Part shown: positions 27,598 to 37,008 of the stretch, piece after piece
Numbering within the stretch: position 1 is the stretch's first letter
Layout: the number at the start of each line of letters is the position of its first letter
Source of the DNA: Neisseria perflava
GTDB taxonomy: Bacteria > Pseudomonadota > Gammaproteobacteria > Burkholderiales > Neisseriaceae
Reading direction: 5' to 3'
DNA: 64,000 nucleotides
Assembly (NCBI RefSeq): GCF_002863305.2
Contig: NZ_CP136962.1
Coordinates: forward strand, 806,001 to 870,000
The notes under the pieces: model-generated
Database searches by the model: none
What the model saw: only the letters and a program-made list of their open reading frames with translations
What the model was told of the DNA's origin: nothing
Program-made: the position numbers and the translations under genes

Positions 27598-28438
27598 GTA
27601 TTCTTATTCCTGAAGATGCAAAAGGAAAACAAAACAAAGGATCATCATCCCCTCTTTTCCGCGTCCAGTGATATTGATCATCTAAGATATATTTATCTGC
27701 ATATTTATAATACATTCCTGTATTCAAATAACGATATCTTACATTAAGATATGGTGCAATAAAAATTATTGGTTTTCCATACTTCTCTTCCAACTGCTTG
27801 TACCACATATATGGGTTCACAAAATTGTAAGTATTAAAACTGGAACTTTTGCCCATTAAACCCAAGGGAGATTTGATTTTACTGCTGCCATGAGGTGTAT
27901 TAACTCCAGCTTTTTCTAAAACGGAACGTGCTTCGCTGGCACAAGTAGAATTTTTCCAAACAGCATAAGAATGATTACTGGTAGCAAATCTGTCTACCTC
28001 TACTGCTATTTTTTCTGCTAGCTCCTTACTGATGATAAAACGAAACATCTTAGTCAACTCCGTTATCCGATAAGATGCCGTACTTGGACGGCTTTTCGCA
28101 TAGTCTTTCCTACTAGGGTTTTGTGGATCTGAAACCTTATCAGGGAAAAAACCAGTTGGGCCAAAACTGAAAAAACTAATAACTTTTCCTGCACTATCAG
28201 CAGTATAGAAAAATGCATGGCCGTAATCCCCTTTATCAATATCATGTATGCATTCCTCATCTTCTAATTTCTCTCTGCCTCTTGATACCGTCGTCTTTCT
28301 ACAGAAAAAAGTTTCCTGTCCTCCATTTACTTCAAATCCGATAACCAAATAATAAACTTGTAAAATAAAATCTACGGAATGTTTAAGCTTGGACTCCTGC
28401 ATTGTACCTTTTGCAGAACCTGAAATTTTACCTGTCAT
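27584..28438 (-). CDS. Putative Cys/His hydrolase effector (NlpC/P60- or DUF4105-like)
   Basis: A 284-residue protein without signal peptide, 9 bases after vgrG3. Residues 71-95 read DYGHAFFYTADSAGKVISFFSFGP, with His74 at the start of a strand and the FSFGP turn seen in papain-like amidases of the YiiX/DUF4105 kind. Residues 153-180 (TSNHSYAVWKNSTCASEARSVLEKAG) give a candidate nucleophile Cys166 in an N-S-T-C helix start. The His-before-Cys order is the permuted arrangement. Inferred role: a peptidoglycan or lipid amidase delivered by VgrG3. The exported immunity gene agrees. Family call is tentative. Confidence 0.55.
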   Translation of the reverse strand: MTGKISGSAKGTMQESKLKHSVDFILQVYYLVIGFEVNGGQETFFCRKTTVSRGREKLEDEECIHDIDKGDYGHAFFYTADSAGKVISFFSFGPTGFFPDKVSDPQNPSRKDYAKSRPSTASYRITELTKMFRFIISKELAEKIAVEVDRFATSNHSYAVWKNSTCASEARSVLEKAGVNTPHGSSKIKSPLGLMGKSSSFNTYNFVNPYMWYKQLEEKYGKPIIFIAPYLNVRYRYLNTGMYYKYADKYILDDQYHWTRKRGDDDPLFCFPFASSGIRIHGKF

Positions 28439-28447
28439 TTTCCTTCC

Positions 28448-30934
28448 TTATTTTGGTTTCTTGAAAAAATAATCCCAATCTTCTTCGCATACCAGATTAT
28501 CAGGACTGTCAGAATAAATGGTTTGAGTTTTACCTTTTCTATTAGTTATTCCTCTAATCAAGCTATTGCCGTCTGAAATTTTATATGGGGTATTTCGTAA
28601 AATATTTCCATTGCTATCTTTTAAAATAAAATGCAATGAAAACCTACCGACCGCAGGCATACCCTTCATATTCACCCCTGCCGAGTTTGGTCCCGAGACC
28701 ACCATCGGCGCCCTCACCCGCACCACCTTCGGACTCCCGATCTCAACTTCCCCGTTGCTCAGCTTGATATACGCCCCTTTGCAGGTAATCAAAATCTCTT
28801 CCTTCGCCGCAATAGTAATTTTCCCTGCGCTGCTGGTTAACGTTGCGTCCTTCAGTGCATTCAGCTGCAACTCGTCATTCTGTGCCTGCACTTCCACTTT
28901 GCCCTGATTGGCCTGCATCTTGATGCCGCTGCTTTGCGCAAACAGATTTAAACTCTCTGCCGCATGGGCGGTCAGGCTTTGGCCGGCGGTAATGTCGGTA
29001 TTTGCCCCGCTGACCAGGTGGATGTTTTCATTGGCGGTGTGAAGTTGGCTTTGTTGGGTTGCGGTGGCAATGCCGGCGGGGGCGGTTTGGATCAAGCCGG
29101 CCTCTTTCAGGTCTTTAAGGGCGTCTTTCAGACGGCCTCTTTGGGTTTCTTCATCGGTGTTATGGTTGTTTGCGGTTTGGGCGGCTTTGTTCAGGCTTTT
29201 GGCCAGGGAGAGTGCTTGTTCGAGTTGGGAGATGGCATCGTCCATATCCAGCACTTTGCCGTTGGCATCCTGGTTTTGTGCACTGACGAGTATGCCCTTA
29301 CCCGCCCTTACCGCGCCCCAGCCGTCGGTTCTGAGTTCGAAGCCTTCGCCGTTCTCTCCGCGTTTCTCCCTACTACTGTCGACGATGTGGCCGAGGTTGA
29401 GTTGGGATTTCTGATAGTCGGTGGCGAGTTTGATGTGTTCCTGTCCCTGCAGGTCTTCCATCCTCAGTTTGTTGTTCGCCCAGGTACGGATAACGTTTCT
29501 TGTGTTCCAATCGGCAGGGATATGGTCGGTATGGGCACTGTCGTGCATGACGCCGGAGATATACGGACGGTCGGGATTACCCTGGACGAAGGAGAGCATC
29601 ACTTCGGTGCCTTCGTGTAAGGGGAAGTGGATGCCGTATTCGGGACCGGCATAGGGTTTGGCCAGTCGGACGGGACGGCTTTCCCCGCCCGGACTCCATT
29701 CGTCCAGGTCAAACGGGAGTTTGACACGGTAGCGGCCCATATCGTCGATATAGGCGTAGGTGCAGTTCTCCGCCGCGGTTACCCGTGCCGGTAAGGTACC
29801 GTCGATATGCGGACGCGGGGTGATGCGTTCGGGACGGTAGGCGAGTTGGGCGGGGATGGTGGTAAAGGTATGGCTGTAGGCGGTATCTCGGCTGCCGCTG
29901 TGTTCCATGGAAAGTACCAGCCAGCCGTCGGGTGCTTCGGGGAAGGCAGTATCGGTTTGGAACACTTTCATCGGTGCCATGGAGACGACGTTGCCGCTAC
30001 CGTTGGCGATGGTTTGGCGGCAGAGGTTGGCTTCGTTCAACAGGGTCGTCTGAACTTGGGCTTCGTCGGTTGTTTTGGGATGAAGGCCCCAGTGTTGCTG
30101 TTTGCCCAATAAGACGGTATTGTCGGCAGATTCTTCGGACTGTTTGTTGTCGGTTTCGGCAAAGAGGTCGGTATCGGCACTGCGGTAGTTGTAGTCGGCC
30201 GTGCGTATGCCTTCGACAATGGGGTTGTGGCGGATGCTTAAGTTGAACAGTGCTTCGGTACCGACACTCTCCAATCCTGCATGGTGGCGGTAGGAAACGG
30301 GTAAGCCTTGACTGCGCAAGTAGTGTTCGGGACTGTCGCCGAAGACGACTACGTCACCATGTTGTTCATGCTGTTCGAAGGCATACCAGATGCCTTCTTC
30401 TTCACACAGACGGTTGATAAAGTCGAAGTCGCTTTCGAGATATTGGGTGACATACTCGCGTACGGTGTAGTTGCGGCTCTTTTGGAAACGGTAGTCGACA
30501 CCGGAGAAGCCGTGATGTTTGAAGACGGCGGCAACGATGTCGGGGACGGTTTGGTATTGGAACAGCCGGGAAGTCTGGAAATGTTTTAAAGCCGCGAAGC
30601 GCGGCTCTAAAACAAAGCGGTAAACGGTTTCATCCTTGGAAACCGACAACTTCTCGCATGAGGTGATAATGCCCTGCCATTGCTTCGCCGGGAGATCGTC
30701 TGAAGCAGACCCGAATGCTCCTGCCACTTCCGACAGTAAGCCTTCTTGCGGACGAATCTCAAACGCTGCGCGCTGGTTGAGGTAGGAAGACAGAGGTAGC
30801 GAAGAGTCGGTAGAGGTGGCAGTAATTTCAACACGGTAAGCGGTATTGACCGCTTCGGATGCACTGAAGGAGCGAACTGAAAGTGAGGGGGAAAAACGGG
30901 CAAAGGTAAGATGGTAGGATTGGTGGGCGGTCAT
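28448..30934 (-). CDS. vgrG: VgrG spike protein, copy 3, intact
   Basis: An 828-residue full-length VgrG. The start MTAHQSYHLTFARFSPSLSV is the complete N-terminus missing in copies 1 and 2. It has the gp27-like base, the gp5 OB part (GRYRVKLPFDLDEWSPGGES, ISGVMHDSAH), the DUF2345 needle (LATDYQKSQLNLGH, FELRTDGWGAV), and a variable tail after RVRAPMVVSG. The tail (FILKDSNGNILRNTPYKIS...IRGITNRKGKT) aligns with that of copy 2, a transthyretin-like beta domain that probably docks the effector. It forms the trimeric tip of the T6SS spike. Preceded by repeat copy C and a shared promoter-like arrangement. Confidence 0.92.
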   Translation of the reverse strand: MTAHQSYHLTFARFSPSLSVRSFSASEAVNTAYRVEITATSTDSSLPLSSYLNQRAAFEIRPQEGLLSEVAGAFGSASDDLPAKQWQGIITSCEKLSVSKDETVYRFVLEPRFAALKHFQTSRLFQYQTVPDIVAAVFKHHGFSGVDYRFQKSRNYTVREYVTQYLESDFDFINRLCEEEGIWYAFEQHEQHGDVVVFGDSPEHYLRSQGLPVSYRHHAGLESVGTEALFNLSIRHNPIVEGIRTADYNYRSADTDLFAETDNKQSEESADNTVLLGKQQHWGLHPKTTDEAQVQTTLLNEANLCRQTIANGSGNVVSMAPMKVFQTDTAFPEAPDGWLVLSMEHSGSRDTAYSHTFTTIPAQLAYRPERITPRPHIDGTLPARVTAAENCTYAYIDDMGRYRVKLPFDLDEWSPGGESRPVRLAKPYAGPEYGIHFPLHEGTEVMLSFVQGNPDRPYISGVMHDSAHTDHIPADWNTRNVIRTWANNKLRMEDLQGQEHIKLATDYQKSQLNLGHIVDSSREKRGENGEGFELRTDGWGAVRAGKGILVSAQNQDANGKVLDMDDAISQLEQALSLAKSLNKAAQTANNHNTDEETQRGRLKDALKDLKEAGLIQTAPAGIATATQQSQLHTANENIHLVSGANTDITAGQSLTAHAAESLNLFAQSSGIKMQANQGKVEVQAQNDELQLNALKDATLTSSAGKITIAAKEEILITCKGAYIKLSNGEVEIGSPKVVRVRAPMVVSGPNSAGVNMKGMPAVGRFSLHFILKDSNGNILRNTPYKISDGNSLIRGITNRKGKTQTIYSDSPDNLVCEEDWDYFFKKPK

Positions 30935-31064
30935 AAGGGTAATATCCGACTGACGATGAACACTGTATAGTAACGGGTATAATGCCGATGGTAAAGCGAA
31001 TGGGATGAATGGGGAAAAGGCCGTCTGAACGGTTGAAATAAGGGATAAAGAGACATTTCTCCCT

Positions 31065-31385
31065 GCCCTATTCCACCATTCAGGGAAAAAGTGGTAAATT
31101 AAGCAGTCACATTTCTCTTAAAACCATTGATTTGATACTAAAAATTGGAGTACTATGAGCACACTCTCTAGAGTATCATTAATTCTCATTTGACATATAG
31201 GAACAAAACAGCGGAATTTGTAGAAGAATAGGGAAAAGGAAATTAATTTATATTATGTTAAATTCATAACTCTACTATTTTAGTCTGCTAACTCCTGTTT
31301 CTAACGTAATACAATCACTTACAGAATTCAAAAACAAAGAGGCCGTCTGAAATTTTTCAGACAGCGCCTCTTTGTTTATATCTCC
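31065..31385. repeat. vgrG-associated intergenic repeat, copy C
   Basis: Core AAAAATTGGAGTACTAT at 31140-31156, AT block at 31247-31264, and an end hairpin (AGGCCGTCTGAAATTTTTC...) near 31340-31372. It precedes intact vgrG3. The start (CCCTATTCCACCATTCAGG) is identical to copy A. Confidence 0.75.
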
Positions 31386-31483
31386 CAGCCTTCTCTCAGC
31401 AAATCCTTTATTGTTTGATCGGCTGCTAATCAATTACCTACTCCAACTTTAACAATGGAAAGTGGACAATCTATTCAATCCGG

Positions 31484-32101
31484 TTATACCGCACCAACGC
31501 TATACGTTTCGCCCTTGCTGTCCGCTTGGCCGACAATGGTAGCAACGGCAGCGGCCAAGCCGTTGCGCGTCATGTATTTTTGCGGAATTTCTTGGGCATT
31601 TTGTGTCAAGGTATAGGCATTATCTTCGCCATCGGCAAGGCCGCAGGGGCGCAGGATGGTCCAAATCAAACCGCTTTGTTTGAGATAGATTTCGGCTTCT
31701 GTTTTGGCACGGACGGCTTCACCTAGTGCCTGTTTGAACGGCTCGCTCATCATGTCCCATTGTTCACCGCAGCCCATGCTGGTAATCAGTACAAAGCGGG
31801 CTTGCGGATTGGCGGCTTTCGTGGCGGCAATAATGTTGATATTGCCCAGCGCATCGCTGCGGATACCCTCTTCGTTTTTGCCGCCGACAAAACTGATCAC
31901 GGTATCAGGATGGTATTGTGCCAACGCTTTATCGAGCGCGTCGGCATCAAGCGCATCGGCGACAACGGTTTGAATATTGTGTTCGACAAAAAAACTGTCT
32001 TCAGACGGCTTTCTTAATACGGCGACGGTATCGGCTGAGTCAGTCAATGTGCGGATATAGGCGCGGCCGGACGGGCCGTTGGCTCCGAAGATGAGTTGCA
32101 T
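31484..32101 (-). CDS. NAD(P)-binding oxidoreductase, atypical SDR/NmrA-like
   Basis: A 205-residue Rossmann-fold protein. The nucleotide loop GANGPSG is at residues 6-12, then VVADALDADAL and VISFVGGKN as in atypical short-chain dehydrogenases (NmrA/YwnB kind), ITSMGCG in the catalytic-strand position and an ILRPCGL turn. Cytoplasmic. The substrate is unknown. It stands at the border of the vgrG island and the heme locus, with good G+C content like other chromosomal genes, and is likely monocistronic. Confidence 0.8.
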   Translation of the reverse strand: MQLIFGANGPSGRAYIRTLTDSADTVAVLRKPSEDSFFVEHNIQTVVADALDADALDKALAQYHPDTVISFVGGKNEEGIRSDALGNINIIAATKAANPQARFVLITSMGCGEQWDMMSEPFKQALGEAVRAKTEAEIYLKQSGLIWTILRPCGLADGEDNAYTLTQNAQEIPQKYMTRNGLAAAVATIVGQADSKGETYSVGAV

Positions 32102-32193
32102 GTTTGGGGCTCCTTTGTATGGTAGATGTTTATTGTTAGAAAATCCGCTCCTCTATGCGGCAAGGAACGGATTTTCAGGCCGTCTGAAACCGT

Positions 32194-34014
32194 TTAAGCG
32201 GCATTAAACAGTTTGCGCATGGCTTCGATTTGGTGTTGTTTCAACTCGCCTGCTTCATCGCGGCCGACAAAAATTTTAAACATGGCGCCACCGTTGCGGT
32301 TGATAAAGTTGAGCGAGCAAGTGGCTTTACCCATGAACGGGCGTTCCAAAAGGTAGATGGAGGCGCAGTTTTCATAGTAGATGTGGCCGTGTACGCCGCC
32401 GTCAGTTTCAGGATGGTCAAAGTTGTAGAAACCGCGGCCGACTTTGCCGTTTGGCAGTTTGCCGCTGACTTCGACGATGGCATCGGGGGTGTGGGCGATG
32501 AAGGTAACGGATTCATCCCATGCTGCGATGGCTTGGAGGATTTCGACAATGCGGCTGCCTTCGGTTTGGCGCACGTTCTCTTCAGGCAGGCAGCGGATAA
32601 CGTCTTCAAAACTGCATTGGTTTTGCGCGGCCAGCATTTCCAGCACTTGGCCAGGATTTTTTTCTAATGATTGGCGCAACATGGTTTGTTGTTCGGCTGA
32701 AAGTTTTTGCATGGTTTGATCCTTTTCTTGAGTCGGAAGAGTGAGCATGAGTTTGCGGATAAGGGTGGGCGACCAATAACGGCCGCTGGTATTCAAACGG
32801 ATAATGCTGTCTGAATCGGGTTCTTTAAAAAGCTGCATTTCCTGCCATTGGGCAATCAGCTTTTGCGCTGCTTTGTTGCCGTCAAACAATAATGGATTCA
32901 GACGGCCTGTTTCAATATCGTGCTGGACTTTGCTGAGAAGTGCTTTATTTGGACTATGACCGCTCATAAATGCGATATTTTTCTCACCTTTCGGCGTGGC
33001 GAGATAGTTCTCCAAATCACCCTGCACCTGATAGCTGAAACCGCCGAAGTTACCGCCTGCGCCGGAGCCGAACGCCAAACAGGGAATGTCGGATTTGATC
33101 AGGGTATTGTAGCGGTTGCGCTCGCCGCGGCCGGGATAGGCGAAGTGGCTGTTGCTGACCTGTTCCCAGCCTTTTTCCAACAATGTTTCAACCGTGTAGG
33201 CATATTGGTCTGCCTGAATGTCAAAACCCGGCGGTGTCGGAAATGCGCCTTTTTCAATCATGCGGTTGATGGGCAGCATGGGATAAAGGTTGAACGCGTA
33301 CGTATCCAAACCGGACAGCGGCAGCTCGGTGGCACGGGCGATATCGTTTTGCCAAACTTCATCGGTTTGATTGGGTAGGCCGAACATCAAATCAGCGACA
33401 ATCACGGCATCGAGTTCGCACAGTTTTGCCAAATATTCAAACGCCTCGTCGCCGCTGTGTTTGCGGCCGAGACGGCGGCGGATGGCGGTATTGAAGGTTT
33501 GCACGCCGATGGAAATGCGGTTGGCCCCTGCTTCGAGACAGACCTGTGCTTTTTCCAAATCGAAATGGCTCATGCGCCCTTCGATGGTGAACTCGCAGTC
33601 TTCGGCAAGCGGCAGATATTGGTAGCAGGCACGAATCAGGCGGACGAGGTCTTCCGTAAGCAACGCGGTCGGCGTACCGCCCCCGAAATAAACGGCTCGG
33701 ATTTTGCCCTTGCCTGTACGGACTTCGGCTTCAGCGGCCATTTCTTCGATGATTTTGTCGGTGTACACGCTGCTTTGGCTGTCCTTCCACGCATTACGGT
33801 AGAAGCCGCAAAAAACGCAATGATTGGCGCAAAATGGAATATGCAGATAAGCAAGCGCGTCCACATCGGTAGCATGGGGAAGCTTTTTCTTCCAAATGTT
33901 CTGCCACTGGGGACGCGGCATTGGAACGCCGCCCCAAACGGGCATTAATGCCTGACGTTCGGGAAATGCCTTGGGCGCGGATTGTTTCGGAGTCCAAACA
34001 AGCTGCTGTACCAT
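32194..34014 (-). CDS. hutW: HutW-HutX fusion: radical-SAM heme utilisation enzyme with heme-carrier domain
   Basis: A 606-residue protein. Residues ~50-430 are a HemN/HutW-type radical-SAM enzyme: CANHCVFCG with Cys62, Cys66 and Cys69 for the 4Fe-4S cluster, then AVYFGGGTPTAL and GANRISIGVQTF. From about residue 434 (MQKLSAEQQTMLRQSLEKNPG) the rest is HutX: FIAHTPDAIVEVSGKLPNG and FMGKATCSLNFINRNGGAMFKIF. HutW relatives open heme anaerobically and HutX carries heme; here they are one chain. A Fur-box-like stretch adjoins the start. The heme transporter genes follow upstream on the same strand. Confidence 0.85.
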   Translation of the reverse strand: MVQQLVWTPKQSAPKAFPERQALMPVWGGVPMPRPQWQNIWKKKLPHATDVDALAYLHIPFCANHCVFCGFYRNAWKDSQSSVYTDKIIEEMAAEAEVRTGKGKIRAVYFGGGTPTALLTEDLVRLIRACYQYLPLAEDCEFTIEGRMSHFDLEKAQVCLEAGANRISIGVQTFNTAIRRRLGRKHSGDEAFEYLAKLCELDAVIVADLMFGLPNQTDEVWQNDIARATELPLSGLDTYAFNLYPMLPINRMIEKGAFPTPPGFDIQADQYAYTVETLLEKGWEQVSNSHFAYPGRGERNRYNTLIKSDIPCLAFGSGAGGNFGGFSYQVQGDLENYLATPKGEKNIAFMSGHSPNKALLSKVQHDIETGRLNPLLFDGNKAAQKLIAQWQEMQLFKEPDSDSIIRLNTSGRYWSPTLIRKLMLTLPTQEKDQTMQKLSAEQQTMLRQSLEKNPGQVLEMLAAQNQCSFEDVIRCLPEENVRQTEGSRIVEILQAIAAWDESVTFIAHTPDAIVEVSGKLPNGKVGRGFYNFDHPETDGGVHGHIYYENCASIYLLERPFMGKATCSLNFINRNGGAMFKIFVGRDEAGELKQHQIEAMRKLFNAA

Positions 34015-34045
34015 GATAATGATTAATAAAAATTATTAATAAGAT
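34015..34045 (-). promoter_or_regulatory. Candidate Fur box ahead of hutWX
   Basis: GATAATGATTAATAAAAATT followed by ATTAATAAG, directly before the start codon, resembles the Fur consensus GATAATGATAATCATTATC in its left half. A further ATCATCATTTTC lies at about 34063-34075. Iron-repressed control fits the gene content. Confidence 0.45.
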
Positions 34046-34288
34046 TTATATATTAAATAACTATCATCATTTTCTTGTCAATATTTTTATGTAATTAAAA
34101 ATCAGTATTATTTTAAAATATTGTATTCTATAAATAATAAAATGTATTTCTATTTGATGGAAATCGGCATTTTACTTGTGAAATGCGCAAAATTTGGTTC
34201 TTCAAGTTGGGAACATCCTCCCATCTCGTTTTATTTTTGAACGATAAAATAAATTTTCTTTATCGTTTTTCAGACGGTCTGTTGGCGC

Positions 34289-35014
34289 TCAGCTTCTGAA
34301 ATAAAACCCTGCCTCATCTTCGCAACGGCGTATCTGCCAACCGTAAACCGATTCAAGCAAATCAGGGCGCATCACTTCGCCCACCTTGCCTGATGCAACG
34401 ACTTTTCCCTTATTCATCAAAATAATATGTTCCGCATAACGCGCGGCGAGGTTTAAATCGTGCAATACCATCATTGATGAGGCACGGTTTGAATGCCCGA
34501 CCAAATACTGCATCAGGCGGTGTTGATGGCGGATATCGAGATGGTTGCACGGTTCGTCCAAAAGCAAGACCGGCGCGTTTTGCAACAGGGCGCGGATGAT
34601 GTTGGCACGTTGTTGTTCGCCGCCTGAGAGCTTGCCGATACGCTTATCCGCCAATGCTGTCAAATCAAAATAATCGAGCAACTCGTCCGCCCATTCATGG
34701 TTCAGACGGCCTTTTTGTACGAATAACGCCAACGCAATGTATTCGCGTACGGTCATCGGCATGTTGTAACGGCCATGCTGCCCGACCCATGCCACCCTGC
34801 CCGCGCGGATTTGCGGCGCAACGGCCTCACCAAAAAGCGTGATTCCCCCCTGCCCTGTTTGCCCGATTAAGGCACGCAACAAAGTGGATTTGCCCGCACC
34901 ATTTGGACCGATAATGACGGTCATGCCCGAAGGTATATCCAGTTGATCAATTTCAAGCAGGGTTTTGTCTTGGACGCGGACGGAAAGATTACGGATTTGA
35001 AATAAGGTGTGCAT
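34289..35014 (-). CDS. hmuV: Heme ABC transporter ATP-binding protein
   Basis: A 241-residue ABC ATPase: Walker A GPNGAGKST (residues 38-46), signature LSGGEQQR, Walker B VLLLDEP and the switch His in VLHDLNLAARY. It belongs to the FecE/HmuV group of iron-siderophore/heme importers. It drives import of heme through the permease encoded 46 bases upstream. Part of the row binder, permease, ATPase, HutWX. The substrate heme is inferred from neighbours. Confidence 0.88.
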   Translation of the reverse strand: MHTLFQIRNLSVRVQDKTLLEIDQLDIPSGMTVIIGPNGAGKSTLLRALIGQTGQGGITLFGEAVAPQIRAGRVAWVGQHGRYNMPMTVREYIALALFVQKGRLNHEWADELLDYFDLTALADKRIGKLSGGEQQRANIIRALLQNAPVLLLDEPCNHLDIRHQHRLMQYLVGHSNRASSMMVLHDLNLAARYAEHIILMNKGKVVASGKVGEVMRPDLLESVYGWQIRRCEDEAGFYFRS

Positions 35015-35060
35015 GGCAAAAGATATGGGGCAATAAAGTTTCAGACGGCCTGTTTAAGCA

Positions 35061-36002
35061 TCAACGGCTTTTCAAAGGCTTGATAAACAAATACATAAAA
35101 AACGGTCCGCCCAATAAGGCAATCACGATACCGACCGGCAGATCGACAGGGTATGTCAGCCAGCGCGCCGCTCCGTCCACCACCATCAAAAACACTGCGC
35201 CCAACCAAGCCGACAGCGCAATCAGTTTGCGGCGGCTGCCACCGACGGTTTGCGCCAGCACATTGGGGATCATCATGCCGAGAAAACCGATGATGCCCGA
35301 AAGCGATACCGCCGCCCCTGTCATCAATGCCGCGCCGATTACGGTTTGTACACGCAAAGCCCCAACTGATACCCCCATACTGGCAGCCGTGTCCTCCCCC
35401 GTCATCAAAACGTCCAACCGCCTGCCTGCCGACAGCAAAATCAGAAAACCGGGCAACATGACCGCGATTGCCGTGACAGGCGATGAGAAACCGGCTTCGG
35501 CAAGGCTGCCCGACAGCCATGTGGTTGCGCTGCGCAATACCAAATCGTCAGATAAAAACAAAATCATGCTGACCACCGCGCCCGAAAACGCGCTCAACAC
35601 AAAACCCAACACCAGCAATCCCAAAGTACCGCCGCCGAGCAGCTTGTGCACTGCCAAAATCAGTAGGCACACACCCAATGCACCGAGAAAAGCCGCCGCC
35701 GGCACACCCATCGCGCCGCCGCCCAAAGCCAATAACACAATCACGCCCAAGGCCGCCCCACCCGATGTCCCAATCAAACTCGGATCGGCCAGCGGGTTTT
35801 CAAATAAAGCCTGCAATGCCGCCCCCGAAGCGGACAAACCGGCTCCGACCAAAAGCGCGGTATAGATGCGCGGTAAACGGATTTGACGGACGGTTTCATC
35901 CATCGCCAGCGGCGACTCCCACGCACCAAAGCCGATGCCGCAGCACAAATAAACGGCTGCGGCAGTAAGCAGCAGGCAGAGGGTAAGGGTATGCGGTTTC
36001 AT
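35061..36002 (-). CDS. hmuU: FecCD-family heme permease
   Basis: A 313-residue polytopic membrane protein with about nine to ten helices. Family marks are RLPRIYTALLVGAGLSASGAALQALFENPLADPSLIGTSGGA near the start and IIGFLGMMIPN in the second half, as in BtuC/HmuU. It forms the inner-membrane channel for heme with the ATPase at 34289. Start ATG at 36000-36002. An uptake sequence (36094-36109 region) lies between it and the binder gene. Confidence 0.88.
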   Translation of the reverse strand: MKPHTLTLCLLLTAAAVYLCCGIGFGAWESPLAMDETVRQIRLPRIYTALLVGAGLSASGAALQALFENPLADPSLIGTSGGAALGVIVLLALGGGAMGVPAAAFLGALGVCLLILAVHKLLGGGTLGLLVLGFVLSAFSGAVVSMILFLSDDLVLRSATTWLSGSLAEAGFSSPVTAIAVMLPGFLILLSAGRRLDVLMTGEDTAASMGVSVGALRVQTVIGAALMTGAAVSLSGIIGFLGMMIPNVLAQTVGGSRRKLIALSAWLGAVFLMVVDGAARWLTYPVDLPVGIVIALLGGPFFMYLFIKPLKSR

Positions 36003-36144
36003 GACATCATGCGGTTCAAGCGGATTGAGGGACAGTTTCAGACGGCATTTTTAAGACAACCGTTTTGCTTCCTACTCAACAAGAAGGAACAAATCAAGGC
36101 CGTCTGAAAACAAAAATCGGGCAGGGTTTTCAAAACAGGCGCGT

Positions 36145-36936
36145 TTATTTCGCCAAACCATGCAAACGCTGAATCACTTGCGGCGTATCCAGTCCGTAAC
36201 GGAACATATCGTTGGCCTTCCACAAATAAATCTTGCCGTTTTTCGCGGCAGGCGAGCCGGCGATTTCGGGGCGTGCGGCAAAGGTTTTGACGTTGCCTAT
36301 CATGGCGGTGTTGTGGTCGGCAATAATGATGATGTCGGGTTTGGCCGCAATCCATGCCTCACGCGTCATCGGTTTGAGGCCGTCAATGGCGGCTGCGGCA
36401 TTGATACCGCCGGCGCGGCGGATGATTTCGTCGGCGGCAGTATTCTTGCCCGATACGATGCGCCCGTCGTAGCTGAAGAGGTAGCGTTTGCCGCTGGAAG
36501 GCTGCTGTTTCATATCCGCCTGCCACTTACTGGCCAATTTGTCCGCTTGCGCGCTTTTGCCGATAAGCTGACCGATGTTGCGGATACTTTGAGGATAGGC
36601 GGCGATGCTGTCGTCGGGCGCAACATTGACGGCTTTAATGCCTGCTTTTTGCAGGTGGGCAAAAATATCGGCAGGCTGCGCCATCCATGAACCGATGGCG
36701 ATGTCGGGTTTGGCGGCCACAATCGGTTCAACCGTCAGGCGGCGATGAATGCCGATACTGGGCTTGTTTTTCAACGCCGGATTTTGAACGGTCTGATCGC
36801 GGCCGACGATTTCGTCCAATGCGCCGAGCGCGGCAACGATGTCTGCCGTATCGGGGGTTAACACGACGATGCGTTGCGCGTGTGCAGTGCCGGCCAACGA
36901 AATAAACACGGAAAGCAGGAGGAGTTTGAGTTTCAT
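36145..36936 (-). CDS. hmuT: Periplasmic heme-binding protein of ABC importer
   Basis: A 263-residue exported protein: signal peptide MKLKLLLLSVFISLAGTAHA (cleavage after residue 20), then a cluster A-2 binding fold with long backbone helix. The C-terminal NDMFRYGLDTPQVIQRLHGLAK is typical for HmuT/HutB heme binders. It hands heme from the outer-membrane receptor to the permease. First gene of the three-gene transporter set, preceded by an inverted uptake-sequence terminator that ends the receptor transcript. Confidence 0.85.
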   Translation of the reverse strand: MKLKLLLLSVFISLAGTAHAQRIVVLTPDTADIVAALGALDEIVGRDQTVQNPALKNKPSIGIHRRLTVEPIVAAKPDIAIGSWMAQPADIFAHLQKAGIKAVNVAPDDSIAAYPQSIRNIGQLIGKSAQADKLASKWQADMKQQPSSGKRYLFSYDGRIVSGKNTAADEIIRRAGGINAAAAIDGLKPMTREAWIAAKPDIIIIADHNTAMIGNVKTFAARPEIAGSPAAKNGKIYLWKANDMFRYGLDTPQVIQRLHGLAK

Positions 36937-36958
36937 TGATTTTCCTTATCGTATGCTT

Positions 36959-36991
36959 TCAGACGGCCTGCTCGTTTTCTCAGGCCGTCTG
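36959..36991 (-). terminator. Inverted uptake-sequence terminator between receptor and binder
   Basis: TTCAGACGGCCT and AGGCCGTCTGAA form a pair around a GCTCGTTTTCTC loop, just past the stop of the TonB-dependent receptor at 37009. Confidence 0.65.
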
Positions 36992-37008
36992 AAAACGGTT
37001 GAATCACA

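Noticed and set aside
28964..29620. 218-codon plus-strand frame inside vgrG3, with counterparts in the other copies
   Set aside because: Repeats in all vgrG copies only because the vgrG sequence is repeated; length and ends vary and the translation is Gly/Val-rich shadow.
1..31400. Complete type VI secretion locus
   Set aside because: Only spike, adaptor, effector and immunity genes are seen; no sheath, baseplate, ClpV, Hcp or membrane complex genes, so the apparatus must be encoded elsewhere.
35080..35865. 261-codon plus-strand frame over the heme permease
   Set aside because: Antisense shadow of a GC-rich membrane protein gene; Pro/Thr-rich without domain.
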